A DNA stretch of 64,000 nt from Nitrospirillum iridis. Its GTDB lineage: Bacteria > Pseudomonadota > Alphaproteobacteria > Azospirillales > Azospirillaceae. The notes under the pieces were generated by a model. It ran no database searches. It was not told the origin of the DNA and saw only the letters and a program-made list of their open reading frames with translations. Location: assembly GCF_014205765.1 (NCBI RefSeq), contig NZ_JACIIZ010000001.1:525907-589906 (forward strand), read 5' to 3'. Every line of letters starts with the position of its first letter. The stretch's first letter is position 1. Below, piece by piece: positions 54,034 to 62,494 of the stretch. The position numbers and the translations under genes were made by a program.

Positions 54034-55707
54034 TCAGTTGTCGTGGCTGACTTCCACGTCCTTGGTTTCCTTCACGAACAGCAGGCCGATCACGAAGGTG
54101 ATGGCGGCGATGATGATCGGGTACCACAGGCCGGCGTACATCTGGCCGGTGGTGACCACGATGGCCAGCGAGATGGCGGGCAGGAAGCCACCGAACCAGC
54201 CGTTGCCGATGTGGTAGGGCAGGGACATGGAGGTGTAGCGGATGCGCGACGGGAACATCTCCACCAGCATGGCGGCGATGGGGCCGTAGACCAGGGTGAC
54301 GTAGATGACCAGGATCCACAGCAGGAAGGTCAGCATCGGCTTGTTGATGGCGGCCTCGTCGGCCTTGGCCGGGTAGCCCGCGGCCTTCACCGCCTCCGCC
54401 ACCGCCTTGTCGAAGGCAGCCTTCTTTTCCTTCACATCCGGCGCGGTGCCGTCATAGCTGTCGATGACGGTGTCACCGATCTTGATCTGCGCCACGCTGC
54501 CGGCACCGCCGTCAACCGCGGTGTAGGGCACGCTCTTGGCTACCAGCGCCGCCTTGGCCACGTCGCAGCTGGACGTGAACTTGGATGTGCCGGTGACGTT
54601 CAGCTGCCAGGTGCATTCCGCCGGGTCGGACGTGACGGTCGCGGGTGCCGCCGCCATGGCCGCCTCCAGCGCCGGGTTGCCGAAGTGGGTGATGCCCCGG
54701 AAGATGGGGAAGTAGGTCAGGATGGCCAGGGCCAAGCCGGCCAGGATGACCTTCTTGCGGCCGATGCGGTCGGACAGGGAACCGAACACCACGAAGAACG
54801 GGGTGGCGAACAGCAGGGCGATGGCCGCCAGGGTGTCGGCGGTGTTGGGGTCGATCTTCAGCGTGCTCTTCAGGAAAATCTGGGCGTAGAACTGGCCGCA
54901 GTACCAGACGACGGCCTGGCCGGCGACGACGCCGAACAGGGCCAGCAGCACGAACTTCAGGTTATAGAGGTTGCCGAAGCTATCCAGGATGGGGGAGCTG
55001 GAGGTCTTGCCCTCCTCCTTCATCTTCTTGAACAACGGCGATTCGTCCAACTGCAGGCGGATCCACAGCGACACGGCCAGCAGCAGCAGCGACACCAGGA
55101 AGGGGATGCGCCAGCCCCAGGTTTCGAAGTCCGTCTTGGACAGGCTGGTGCGGCAGGCCAGGATGACCAGCAGCGACAGGAACAGGCCGCCGGTGGCGGT
55201 GATCTGGATCCAGGCGGTGTAGGCGCCGCGCTTGCCGTGCGGGGCATGCTCGGCCACGTAGGTCGCGGCCCCGCCATACTCGCCGCCCAGCGCCAGGCCT
55301 TGCAGCAGGCGGAGCGAGATCAGCAGGATGGGCGACAGCACGCCCACCGCCTCATAGCTGGGCAGGAAGCCGATGACGGCTGTCGACAGGCCCATGATGA
55401 CGATGGTGACCAGGAAGGTGTACTTGCGGCCCACCAGATCGCCCAACCGGCCGAAGACCAGGGCGCCGAAGGGGCGGACGAAGAAGCCGGCGGCGAAGCC
55501 CAGCAGCGTGAACACGTCCTTGGCGCCCTGCGTCGGCAGGCCCGAGAAGAACCGGGCGCCGATGATGGTGGCGAGCGCGCCGTAAAGATAGAAATCGTAC
55601 CACTCGAACACCGTGCCGAGGGACGAGGCGAAGATGACCTTGCGCTCCTCCTTCGTCATGCGGGTCGAGGCCCCACTGGCCGTTGCGCTGCTGGCGATGT
55701 TCGCCAT
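54034..55707 (-). CDS. MHS-family MFS transporter with periplasmic insert
   Basis: Major facilitator of the metabolite:H+ symporter family (ProP/ShiA/KgtP-like). In 557 residues the N-terminal signature is FEWYDFYLYGALATIIGARF, with GLATVGRKYTF-type and LGGEYGGAATYVAEHAPHGK motifs for 12 spans. Between spans 9 and 10 lies an insert of about 110 residues (PALEAAMAAAPATVTSDPAE to KAAGYPAKADEAAINKP) with a likely Cys pair, predicted outside the membrane. The substrate cannot be read from sequence; organic acids or betaine-like compounds are typical. ATG 55707 follows GGGAGGAAG. Confidence 0.88.
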   Translation of the reverse strand: MANIASSATASGASTRMTKEERKVIFASSLGTVFEWYDFYLYGALATIIGARFFSGLPTQGAKDVFTLLGFAAGFFVRPFGALVFGRLGDLVGRKYTFLVTIVIMGLSTAVIGFLPSYEAVGVLSPILLISLRLLQGLALGGEYGGAATYVAEHAPHGKRGAYTAWIQITATGGLFLSLLVILACRTSLSKTDFETWGWRIPFLVSLLLLAVSLWIRLQLDESPLFKKMKEEGKTSSSPILDSFGNLYNLKFVLLALFGVVAGQAVVWYCGQFYAQIFLKSTLKIDPNTADTLAAIALLFATPFFVVFGSLSDRIGRKKVILAGLALAILTYFPIFRGITHFGNPALEAAMAAAPATVTSDPAECTWQLNVTGTSKFTSSCDVAKAALVAKSVPYTAVDGGAGSVAQIKIGDTVIDSYDGTAPDVKEKKAAFDKAVAEAVKAAGYPAKADEAAINKPMLTFLLWILVIYVTLVYGPIAAMLVEMFPSRIRYTSMSLPYHIGNGWFGGFLPAISLAIVVTTGQMYAGLWYPIIIAAITFVIGLLFVKETKDVEVSHDN

Positions 55708-56261
55708 CGTGACTTCCTCCCATGGATGTTCTGATATGGCTGCGGCGAAAGGCGGGTCGGCTGGCCTTCCCGATCCCGGAAACTCCTAGGGGGCGGGCGG
55801 TGACGCCGCGCACCGTTGGTGGCTCCCCCCGGGCCCTCAAAAGGGACCCAAAAGACGAGCCCGGATGTCGGGCATGGATGTCGGATCTGTTCGCCGCTGG
55901 CCCCCTTCGCGTCCGTCCCCTCACCCGGGGCAGGGCCCCGGGCCTGACACTCAACCGCTTGGTGGGCCCCGTTGGCCGGAGCCTCATGCGGGTCCCCGGT
56001 GCGGGGCCCGCGTTCGCCTGGGTTCCGCACCGGATTTCCCTGTCCGCGCGGCCATTTGCCACGTGGACAAGAGGTACCGGTACCGTCCCAAGCCCTGCGA
56101 AGGTAGCATCTCAGTCTTGAGCGGGCAACATGGCAATCGCGCGCCAAGTCCCAACAAATCATAGGGATAGCGCCGTCGTTCCAACGGTTTGGGGGCTGTC
56201 GTAAAAATTTGATGAAGGGTGTTGCAACCGGGGACCGCACCCGGCAAAGTGCGGGCCGCGT
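55708..56261. other. Intergenic region before tRNA, no gene seen
   Basis: The 554-bp gap holds the transporter's promoter and the tRNA promoter. It has several GC-rich inverted segments (for instance GGGTCCCCGG/CCGGGGACCC-like pieces near 55986-56010) and a 12-bp perfect palindrome GGTACCGGTACC at 56073-56084. No reliable hexamers or genes were recognised. Confidence 0.4.
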
Positions 56262-56337
56262 GGGCCTGTAGCTCAACGGTTAGAGCCGGCCGCTCATAAC
56301 GGTCTGGTTGCAGGTTCGAGTCCTGCCGGGCCCACCA
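56262..56337 (+). tRNA. tRNA with CAU anticodon (likely tRNA-Ile2)
   Basis: A 76-nt cloverleaf with encoded CCA: acceptor GGGCCTG/CGGGCCC, D-arm GCTC/GAGC, anticodon stem GGCCG/CGGTC with loop CTCATAA (anticodon CAT at 56295-56297), T-arm GCAGG/CCTGC with TTCGAGT. The G1-C72 pair rules out initiator tRNA. The short 8-nt D-loop (AACGGTTA), C4-G69 and C5-G68, and general likeness to E. coli tRNA-Ile(CAU) favour the lysidine-modified isoleucine tRNA over elongator methionine, but sequence alone leaves doubt. Confidence 0.9.
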
Positions 56338-56519
56338 TTTCCTTGATTTTTCCCACATATTCTAAAGAACGCCGGATGGATGGCGCAGGTGGGCGCGTGC
56401 TTCACGCCGTCCGTTTCGGGACGCCCTGACGAGACTCAGGTTTTCACCTTAATTTTTTGCTTTATGGTTAACCGGCATGGTGGCGGCGCGGTTCCGTCCG
56501 GGATTAGGCAGGGGGACAG

Positions 56520-57752
56520 ATGGCGGCGGAGCGGATGCACGAGGGGCTTGGGCTGGCGGCGAACCGGTTGGGCCGGCGCAAGCTGTTGGTGGGGGCCGGC
56601 GCCAGCCTGATGCTGGCGGGTTGCGCCGTATCCGTGGAGCGCGGCGGCAAACCGGCGGTGCTGGAGGAACGGCACCTACCCCTGAGCCTGGTGCCCATTC
56701 GCGCCACGCCGGACCGCATCACCCGCGTCACCGTCTGCACCCGCCCCTTCCGCGCCCAGGGCCCCCGGCTGGAGGTGGAGCGCATCGGCGAGAAGCGGGT
56801 GGTGCATCACTATGGCCATGGCGGCAGCGGCTGGTCCCTGTCCTGGGGCACGGGCCTGGCCGCCACGGAAAAGGCCATGGCGCTGGGCGAGCGCGACATC
56901 GCCGTCATCGGCTGTGGCGCCATCGGCCTCACCACCGCCCTACAGCTGCAACGGGCGGGTGCCAAGGTCACCATCTACGCCAAGGACCTGCCGCCGGACA
57001 CCCGATCCAGCTTCGCCACCGGCGTGTGGTCGCCGGATTCGCGCATCTGCCTGGAACAGCACGCCACGCCCGAATTCAAGGCGGCGTGGGCGCGGATGTG
57101 CCTGACCTCCTTCCAGGCCTATCAGAACCTGCTGGGCCTGCCCGGCACGCCCGTCGAGTGGGTGGACAATTATTTCGTGGCCGACCAGGCCAACCGTGAT
57201 CGTCATGAGGCGGTGACCGATGGCCGCCCGCCCTTCGCCGATGATCTGCAGCATGAGCTGCTGCCCACCCTGACGCCCCATTCCGCCGAGGTGCCGGCGG
57301 GCCTGCATCCCTTCGGCGCGCGGTACGTTCGGCGCGGCGCCAACATGGTGTTCAACATCTCGACCTACGCCCGTCTGCTGCTGGCCGATTTCCACGCCAA
57401 TGGCGGCCGCATCGAGATGCAGGAGTTCCACACGCCGGCCGATTTCGCCCGCCTGCCGCAGAAGGTGCTGGTCAATTGCACCGGCTATGGCGCCCGGGCG
57501 CTGATGGGCGATAGCTCGATCATTCCGGTGCGGGGCCAGCTGGCGCGCATGATCCCGCAGGACGATGTCCATTACGGCCTGTTCTACAACGGCGTGTCCT
57601 TCGTGCCGCGGCGCGACGGCTTCGTCTTTCAGGTCATCGGGCCGGATGACTATTACGGCTATGGCGACGACACTGTGGAACCGGATCGGCCGCTGGCGGA
57701 GCAGGCGGTGCGCACCATCGCCGGCCTGTTCCCTCCGCCGGCCTTCGGCTGA
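56520..57752 (+). CDS. D-amino-acid-oxidase-like lipoprotein, permuted domain order
   Basis: FAD-dependent oxidoreductase of the DAO family. The 410-residue product starts with a twin-arginine signal and lipobox (GRRKLLVGAGASLMLAGC, Cys35), so it should be an exported lipoprotein. The FAD motif VIGCGAIGLTTALQLQRAG is at 129-147. The segment that closes normal DAOs, HHYGHGGSGWSLSWG preceded by TRPFRAQGPRLEVE, lies before it at 74-110, and the C-terminus stops just where that segment should follow (DRPLAEQAVRTIAGLFPP). The gene start has AGGGGGACAG upstream. Substrate unknown. Confidence 0.88.
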   Translation: MAAERMHEGLGLAANRLGRRKLLVGAGASLMLAGCAVSVERGGKPAVLEERHLPLSLVPIRATPDRITRVTVCTRPFRAQGPRLEVERIGEKRVVHHYGHGGSGWSLSWGTGLAATEKAMALGERDIAVIGCGAIGLTTALQLQRAGAKVTIYAKDLPPDTRSSFATGVWSPDSRICLEQHATPEFKAAWARMCLTSFQAYQNLLGLPGTPVEWVDNYFVADQANRDRHEAVTDGRPPFADDLQHELLPTLTPHSAEVPAGLHPFGARYVRRGANMVFNISTYARLLLADFHANGGRIEMQEFHTPADFARLPQKVLVNCTGYGARALMGDSSIIPVRGQLARMIPQDDVHYGLFYNGVSFVPRRDGFVFQVIGPDDYYGYGDDTVEPDRPLAEQAVRTIAGLFPPPAFG

Positions 57753-57930
57753 GGGCGGCCCCGCTCCTGCGGCCCAATGACCCGGCGGCGGCCCGGTCGC
57801 CGCTTTTTCCGGGCGATGGGATTGATTTATGGCCGCGGCTCCGCACCTTCTAGCGGCAGCCGGCCGCGCGGAACCTGTTGGGGGCTTCTTTCTTCGGCCG
57901 AATGCTGACACCCAGGGAGGGAAGGGTAAA

Positions 57931-58710
57931 ATGTCTCGTGTCTCCATCCTCGCGCTGGCCCTCGGGCTGGCCGCGTCCAGCCTGGCGCTCACGGCCAGCG
58001 CCGCCACCCCATCGGCCAACACCCCATCGGCCGCCATCACGGCCGCGATCGCCGACGTCAATCGGCCCCAGGCCGACAGGGATCGCGATGGCGACCGCAA
58101 GCCCGCCGAGATGCTGGCCTTCGCCGGGGTGAAGCCGGGCGACAAGGTGGTGGATTTCATGCCGGGCGCCGGCTATTTCACCCGCCTGTTCGCCAAGGCG
58201 GTGGGCCCCAAGGGCCGGGTCTACACCCTGCTGCCGGGGGAATTGGCCACCCGCTCGCAGAAGGCGGTGGATGGGCAGAAGGCCCTGGCCCAGGACAAGG
58301 CCTATGGCAACATCGTGCCGCTGGTCCAGCCGGTCAACGCCCCCGTCTTCCCCGAAAAGGTGGACGTGGTCTGGACCTCGCAGAACTATCACGACCTGCA
58401 TGACGCCTTCCTGGGCCCGGCCGACGTGGCGGCCGTCAACAAGGCCATCTTCGACGCGCTGAAGCCGGGTGGCGTCTATATCGTCCTGGACCATGCGGGC
58501 GACAAGGGCTCTGGTCTGCGCGATACGGAAACCCTGCATCGTATCGATCCCGAAACAGTGAAGAAGGAGGTTGAGGCCGCCGGCTTCGTGCTGGATGGCG
58601 AGGATGACGCCCTGCGCAATTCCGCCGACAACCACAGCCTCAAGGTCTTCGACCCCAGCCTGCGGGGGCATACCGACCAATTCGTCTTCAAGTTCCGCAA
58701 GCCGAAGTAA
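57931..58710 (+). CDS. SAM-methyltransferase-like protein with signal peptide
   Basis: A 259-residue protein with a cleavable signal (ILALALGLAASSLALTASAA) followed by a class I methyltransferase-like fold: DKVVDFMPGAGYFTRLFAKA (motif I with DxxPGxG), GRVYTLLPGE, DVVWTSQNYHDLHDAFLGP and DALKPGGVYIVLDHAG. Exported members of this type are known, and periplasmic SAM is not expected, so the methyl donor or reaction is uncertain. AGGGAGGGAAGGG precedes ATG 57931. Confidence 0.82.
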   Translation: MSRVSILALALGLAASSLALTASAATPSANTPSAAITAAIADVNRPQADRDRDGDRKPAEMLAFAGVKPGDKVVDFMPGAGYFTRLFAKAVGPKGRVYTLLPGELATRSQKAVDGQKALAQDKAYGNIVPLVQPVNAPVFPEKVDVVWTSQNYHDLHDAFLGPADVAAVNKAIFDALKPGGVYIVLDHAGDKGSGLRDTETLHRIDPETVKKEVEAAGFVLDGEDDALRNSADNHSLKVFDPSLRGHTDQFVFKFRKPK

Positions 58711-58837
58711 GGCCGGACGGAAATCCGCTCTCCGGGGCTGCGCGGTGGCATCGAAGCCATTGCGCAGCCCATTGTTTTTGCGGACCCTTTACCCATGGGC
58801 CGCGTCGGTGCGGCCCCAATGACCAAAGGGGGCGGGC

Positions 58838-59749
58838 ATGATGTGGGCGCGGGCGGCGGTGTTGGCTTTCGGTGTGGTCTTGGCAGCGGCGGGGGCGGCG
58901 GCGGGGGCGCTGGCGGCGGAACCCTACAAGGTCCTGGACGGCTATGCCCGCCATGGCCACCAGGAGCGGCTGAACACCCCCGGCGATGAGATCGACTGGC
59001 TGAGGAAGAACCGCTTCGTCCATGGCGAACTGGACGATTTCCCCGCCGACGCCATCGTGCTGCACCGGGTGGACATCGAGGGTTATCTGGACCAGCTGGG
59101 CTACAAGGGCCACTACACCCACCTGTCCTATGGCTTCACCGATCCCACCGACCTGTGGGTGGTGCGCAAGGAGGGTGCGCGACCTTTCGTCGTGGCGCGC
59201 GGCCTGCCCGGCGCCGGCGGCATCACCACCCAGGTGGCGGAACTGCAGGCCATGGGCGCGCGCCGCGTCATCCATGTCGGTACGGCCGGGCTGCTGTCGC
59301 CCGACGTGCCCTATGGCCAGATCATCGTGTCCGATGGGTCCTACCGCGACGGCGGCGGCTTCCTGCTGGCACCCGATGCAAAGGGACAGGTGGCCCGGCC
59401 GGATGCCGCGTTCACCGCCCAGGTGCGGGCGGCGGCGGCCCGGTCCGGCCTGCCCAGCGCCCGGGGTGTGGGCTACACCATGCCCATCTATTATTTCCAG
59501 CCGGGCAGCATCCTGCGCGACCTGCTGGCGATTCGGGGGCCGGACAAGCCCACCTTCGTGGAGATGGAGGAAGGGTCGTTCTTCACCCTGGCCACCCTCA
59601 TGGGTCTGAAGGCCGCCAGCATCGTCGTGGGCTCCGACCGCCTGGTCAATGACGGGGGGCGTCTGCACCAGTCGCTGTGGGATGGGGATCTGGACGCGCT
59701 GGAGTTGGCGGCGTTCAAGGTGGCGGTGGAGGCTTTGGCCGGACCTTGA
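58838..59749 (+). CDS. Exported nucleoside-phosphorylase-like protein
   Basis: A 303-residue protein with a signal peptide (ARAAVLAFGVVLAAAGAAAG) and a purine/uridine phosphorylase superfamily body: PFVVARGLPGAGGITTQVAE, RRVIHVGTAGLLSPDVPYGQ and the nucleoside-site VEMEEGSFFTLATLMGLKA followed by VGSDRLVNDGGR. Family function would be phosphorolysis of a nucleoside; activity in the periplasm is inferred only from the signal. ATG 58838 follows AAAGGGGGCGGG. It is 127 bp after the methyltransferase-like gene. Confidence 0.78.
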   Translation: MMWARAAVLAFGVVLAAAGAAAGALAAEPYKVLDGYARHGHQERLNTPGDEIDWLRKNRFVHGELDDFPADAIVLHRVDIEGYLDQLGYKGHYTHLSYGFTDPTDLWVVRKEGARPFVVARGLPGAGGITTQVAELQAMGARRVIHVGTAGLLSPDVPYGQIIVSDGSYRDGGGFLLAPDAKGQVARPDAAFTAQVRAAAARSGLPSARGVGYTMPIYYFQPGSILRDLLAIRGPDKPTFVEMEEGSFFTLATLMGLKAASIVVGSDRLVNDGGRLHQSLWDGDLDALELAAFKVAVEALAGP

Positions 59750-59784
59750 GGCGCCGCGCCGCAGGTCCCGCGTTGATCAACGAT

Positions 59785-59826
59785 TGCAAAAATAGGGGAA
59801 GGGACTGCACATATTGACCCCTATTT
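59785..59826 (+). promoter_or_regulatory. Promoter within a 9-bp inverted repeat
   Basis: TTGCAA (59785-59790), a 17-bp spacer and CACATA (59808-59813) could be a sigma-70 promoter for the DUF2142 gene. The spacer begins inside AAATAGGGG (59790-59798), which has a perfect partner CCCCTATTT at 59818-59826, so a repressor binding both arms would cover the promoter. Confidence 0.45.
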
Positions 59827-59834
59827 AGCTTCCG

Positions 59835-61343
59835 ATGAGGTCCGGGGTGGGGCAAGTGCTGAGTGAGGGGGGGGCGCTGGATCCACCGGCGGGCGGGTGC
59901 CGGCTTGCAGGCTTGGGTTTATCCCGCCGCGGCGTGCTGGTGGCGGCGCTCTATTTTCTGGTGGCCCTGGCTTCGGTACTGACGCTTAGCTCGGTCGTGC
60001 CGCCATTTGAGGCGCCGGACGAGCCGGCCCATTTTCTCAAGGCCGACTCTATCGCCAGGGGGCAGGTCAGGCCCCGGGTCATTGGGGATGAGCGGGGAGG
60101 AGAGGTCGACGGGGCCATCCTCAGGCTGATCCACACCTATCAGCCCCACATCACTAAGCTGTCACCGGTTTCGCCCGCCGTGGCCGATGACGCGGCGGCG
60201 GTACGGTGGTCGAACGACCACGCGCAGGTCACCTTCTCCAACACGGCACAATACGGTCCCTTTTTCTATTTGCCGCAGGCGGTGACGTTGGTCCTGGGGC
60301 GCCTGATCGACCTGTCGGTCGATGAGTCCTACCGTCTGGCCCGGGTAGCGGGGGCGTTGACCAGCATACTGCTTGCTTCCGCCGCCATTGCGCTGGCCAG
60401 TTGGGGGCGGCCGCTGCTGGTCGTCATGCTCCTTACGCCCATGTATCTATTTCTGACAGTATCGGTGTCCCAGGACGGCCTGCTTATTTCGGTGGCGGCG
60501 CTCTATGCCGCGTTGCTTACCAGGCTCTGGTCCCGAACTCCCGAGACGGGCTGGCTGACCGTGGATCGGACCTTTCTGGTGGCGCTGGCATGCGCTTGGA
60601 TGCTCGCCTTGGCGCGTCCGCCATACATGCTGCTTGCCCTTTTGCTGGTTCATCCGAGAGGGCCGGGTGTCCAGGCTCTGCTGCGCCGGCGCAATTTCCT
60701 CAAGGGTCTGGCGACCCCGCTTCTGGCGCCTGCCGTTACTATAGCTTCCGCTATCCTTTGGCTTTTCTGGGCGCACGTCCCGGGGACACGGCTTGCCCTC
60801 GACCCGACCATCGATGCCGGTGCGCAATTAAAACTGATCCTTACCCAGCCCTGGCGTATCCCGCTCATCATCGCCAACAGCGGCTCCGCCATCGAAGATG
60901 TCGCATCGCATATCATTGGCGTGCTGGGCTGGCTCAGCATCGTGCTCCATTCTTGGGCGTATGCGGTGGGATGGTGGGCTATAGCGTTGGCGGCTATAGC
61001 CGTGCTGTTGCATCGATCCGGTGCCTCCTTCCGGGTAGCGGGGGCGGCTTGGCCGATCATCCTCACAGTATGCGGTGGTATCGCCTTAGCCCTTTACGTC
61101 ACCTGGACGCCTGTGGGGGCCTCCAGGGTGTTGGGAATGCAGGGACGTTATTTCAGTCCGCTTTTTTCGATGGGCGTCCTGGCGTTGCCGTCGCTGCCCG
61201 TTGCTTTTGCCGGTGCCCGGTTGATGCGCGGCCGGTGGGTGGAATACGTGCGGGAAGGCATGGCAGCATTGGCCTGTGCGGGCATGGTGCTGGTGCTGAT
61301 GCACGGTCTGGTGCTGGTGCGCCATGCCTATCTTGGCGTTTAG
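59835..61343 (+). CDS. DUF2142 family polytopic membrane protein
   Basis: A 502-residue inner-membrane protein with about nine hydrophobic spans (VLVAALYFLVALASVLTLS, TSILLASAAIALASWGRPLL, WAYAVGWWAIALAAIAVLLH). The DUF2142 signature pieces are PPFEAPDEPAHFLKADSIA near the N-terminus and GMQGRYFSPLFSMGVLALPS late. Such proteins resemble C-type glycosyltransferases and often occur near polysaccharide genes, but here there are none. The ATG at 59835 lacks a clear ribosome site; a GTG or ATG further on may be used. Confidence 0.8.
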   Translation: MRSGVGQVLSEGGALDPPAGGCRLAGLGLSRRGVLVAALYFLVALASVLTLSSVVPPFEAPDEPAHFLKADSIARGQVRPRVIGDERGGEVDGAILRLIHTYQPHITKLSPVSPAVADDAAAVRWSNDHAQVTFSNTAQYGPFFYLPQAVTLVLGRLIDLSVDESYRLARVAGALTSILLASAAIALASWGRPLLVVMLLTPMYLFLTVSVSQDGLLISVAALYAALLTRLWSRTPETGWLTVDRTFLVALACAWMLALARPPYMLLALLLVHPRGPGVQALLRRRNFLKGLATPLLAPAVTIASAILWLFWAHVPGTRLALDPTIDAGAQLKLILTQPWRIPLIIANSGSAIEDVASHIIGVLGWLSIVLHSWAYAVGWWAIALAAIAVLLHRSGASFRVAGAAWPIILTVCGGIALALYVTWTPVGASRVLGMQGRYFSPLFSMGVLALPSLPVAFAGARLMRGRWVEYVREGMAALACAGMVLVLMHGLVLVRHAYLGV

Positions 61344-61462
61344 CGGCCAGGGGGCCATGCGGCGCGAGGGGCTGTGACCGGCCTCATCTCGCAAAGCCGC
61401 GGCGGCGTGCCTAGCTAACGGTGGCAGTTCCGTCGCGGTTCGCAGAAAGGACCGGTCCCCCC

Positions 61463-62473
61463 GTGTCGCTCACCATTCCCCTGTCCGTTTTGGACCTTTC
61501 CCCCATCGTCGAGGGCGGCACGGCCGCCCAGGCCCTGCGCAATACCCTGGACCTGGCCCGCCATGCCGAGGCCCTGGGCTACCGCCGTTTCTGGGTGGCG
61601 GAACACCACAACATGACCGGCATCGCCAGTGCGGCCACCTCCGTGGTCATCGGCTATATCGCGGGCGGCACCAGCCATATCAGGGTGGGGGCGGGGGGCA
61701 TCATGCTGCCCAACCACGCGCCGCTGGTGATCGCCGAGCAGTTCGGGACCCTGGAGTCGCTCTACCCCGGCCGTATCGATCTGGGGCTGGGTCGCGCGCC
61801 CGGCAGTGACCAGCGCACCGCCTGGGCATTGCGCCGCGACCGCAGCGATAACGGCGACAACTTCCCGCGCGATGTACAGGAGTTGCAGGCCTATTTCCGC
61901 CCGGCTCAACCCGGGCAGGCGGTGCGCGCCGTGCCTGGCGCCGGGCTGAACGTGCCGCTGTGGATCCTGGGGTCCAGCACCTTCGGCGCCCGTCTGGCGG
62001 CGGAGCTGGGGTTGCCCTACGCCTTCGCCTCCCACTTCGCGCCCGATCAGTTGATGGAGGCGCTGCACCTCTACCGCCAGCACTACAAGCCCACGGCGGC
62101 CAATCCCAAGCCGCACGCCATGGTGGGGGTGAACGTCTTCGCCGCTGATACGGATGACGAAGCGGAGGTGCTGTTCACCTCTCTGCAGGAACGCTTCGTG
62201 GCCCTGGCCCGGGGCAACCCCGGTCCCCTGCGCCCGCCCCAGCCGGGCATCCAGTGGAGCCCGGAGGAGCGCGCCTGGGCCGACCGGGCCCTGCGCTACT
62301 CCGTGGTGGGCGGGCCGGAGACGGTGCGCCATGGCCTGTCGGCCATCGCCCAGCAGACCGGGGCGGACGAGATCATGGTGACCGCCGCCATCCACGACCA
62401 CGCCGCCCGCAAGCGCTCCTTCCAGATCACCGCCGAGGTGGCGGGGCTCCTCGCGCGCCCCACCAGCTCCTGA
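61463..62473 (+). CDS. LLM-class flavin-dependent oxidoreductase
   Basis: Luciferase-like monooxygenase (TIM barrel, FMN/F420 type) of the MsnO8-like alkanal-monooxygenase group. The 336-residue protein has [55 protein letters not shown] and [20 protein letters not shown], then SFGARLAA-like and [15 protein letters not shown] blocks. GTG 61463 gives the family-like start [12 protein letters not shown]. It converges with the M28 peptidase gene, 21 bp apart. Substrate unknown. Confidence 0.87.
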   Translation: MSLTIPLSVLDLSPIVEGGTAAQALRNTLDLARHAEALGYRRFWVAEHHNMTGIASAATSVVIGYIAGGTSHIRVGAGGIMLPNHAPLVIAEQFGTLESLYPGRIDLGLGRAPGSDQRTAWALRRDRSDNGDNFPRDVQELQAYFRPAQPGQAVRAVPGAGLNVPLWILGSSTFGARLAAELGLPYAFASHFAPDQLMEALHLYRQHYKPTAANPKPHAMVGVNVFAADTDDEAEVLFTSLQERFVALARGNPGPLRPPQPGIQWSPEERAWADRALRYSVVGGPETVRHGLSAIAQQTGADEIMVTAAIHDHAARKRSFQITAEVAGLLARPTSS

Positions 62474-62494
62474 GGACGGCGACGGCCTATCGCG

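Noticed and set aside
56073-56084. GGTACCGGTACC palindrome as an attachment or recombination site next to the tRNA
   Set aside because: No integrase, no repeat of the tRNA 3' end and no foreign gene block follow, so there is no evidence of an integration event.
60401-61414. Long second frame (about 337 codons) across the DUF2142 gene
   Set aside because: It overlaps the DUF2142 gene in another frame and has no start signal; the DUF2142 frame has membrane spans and family motifs.
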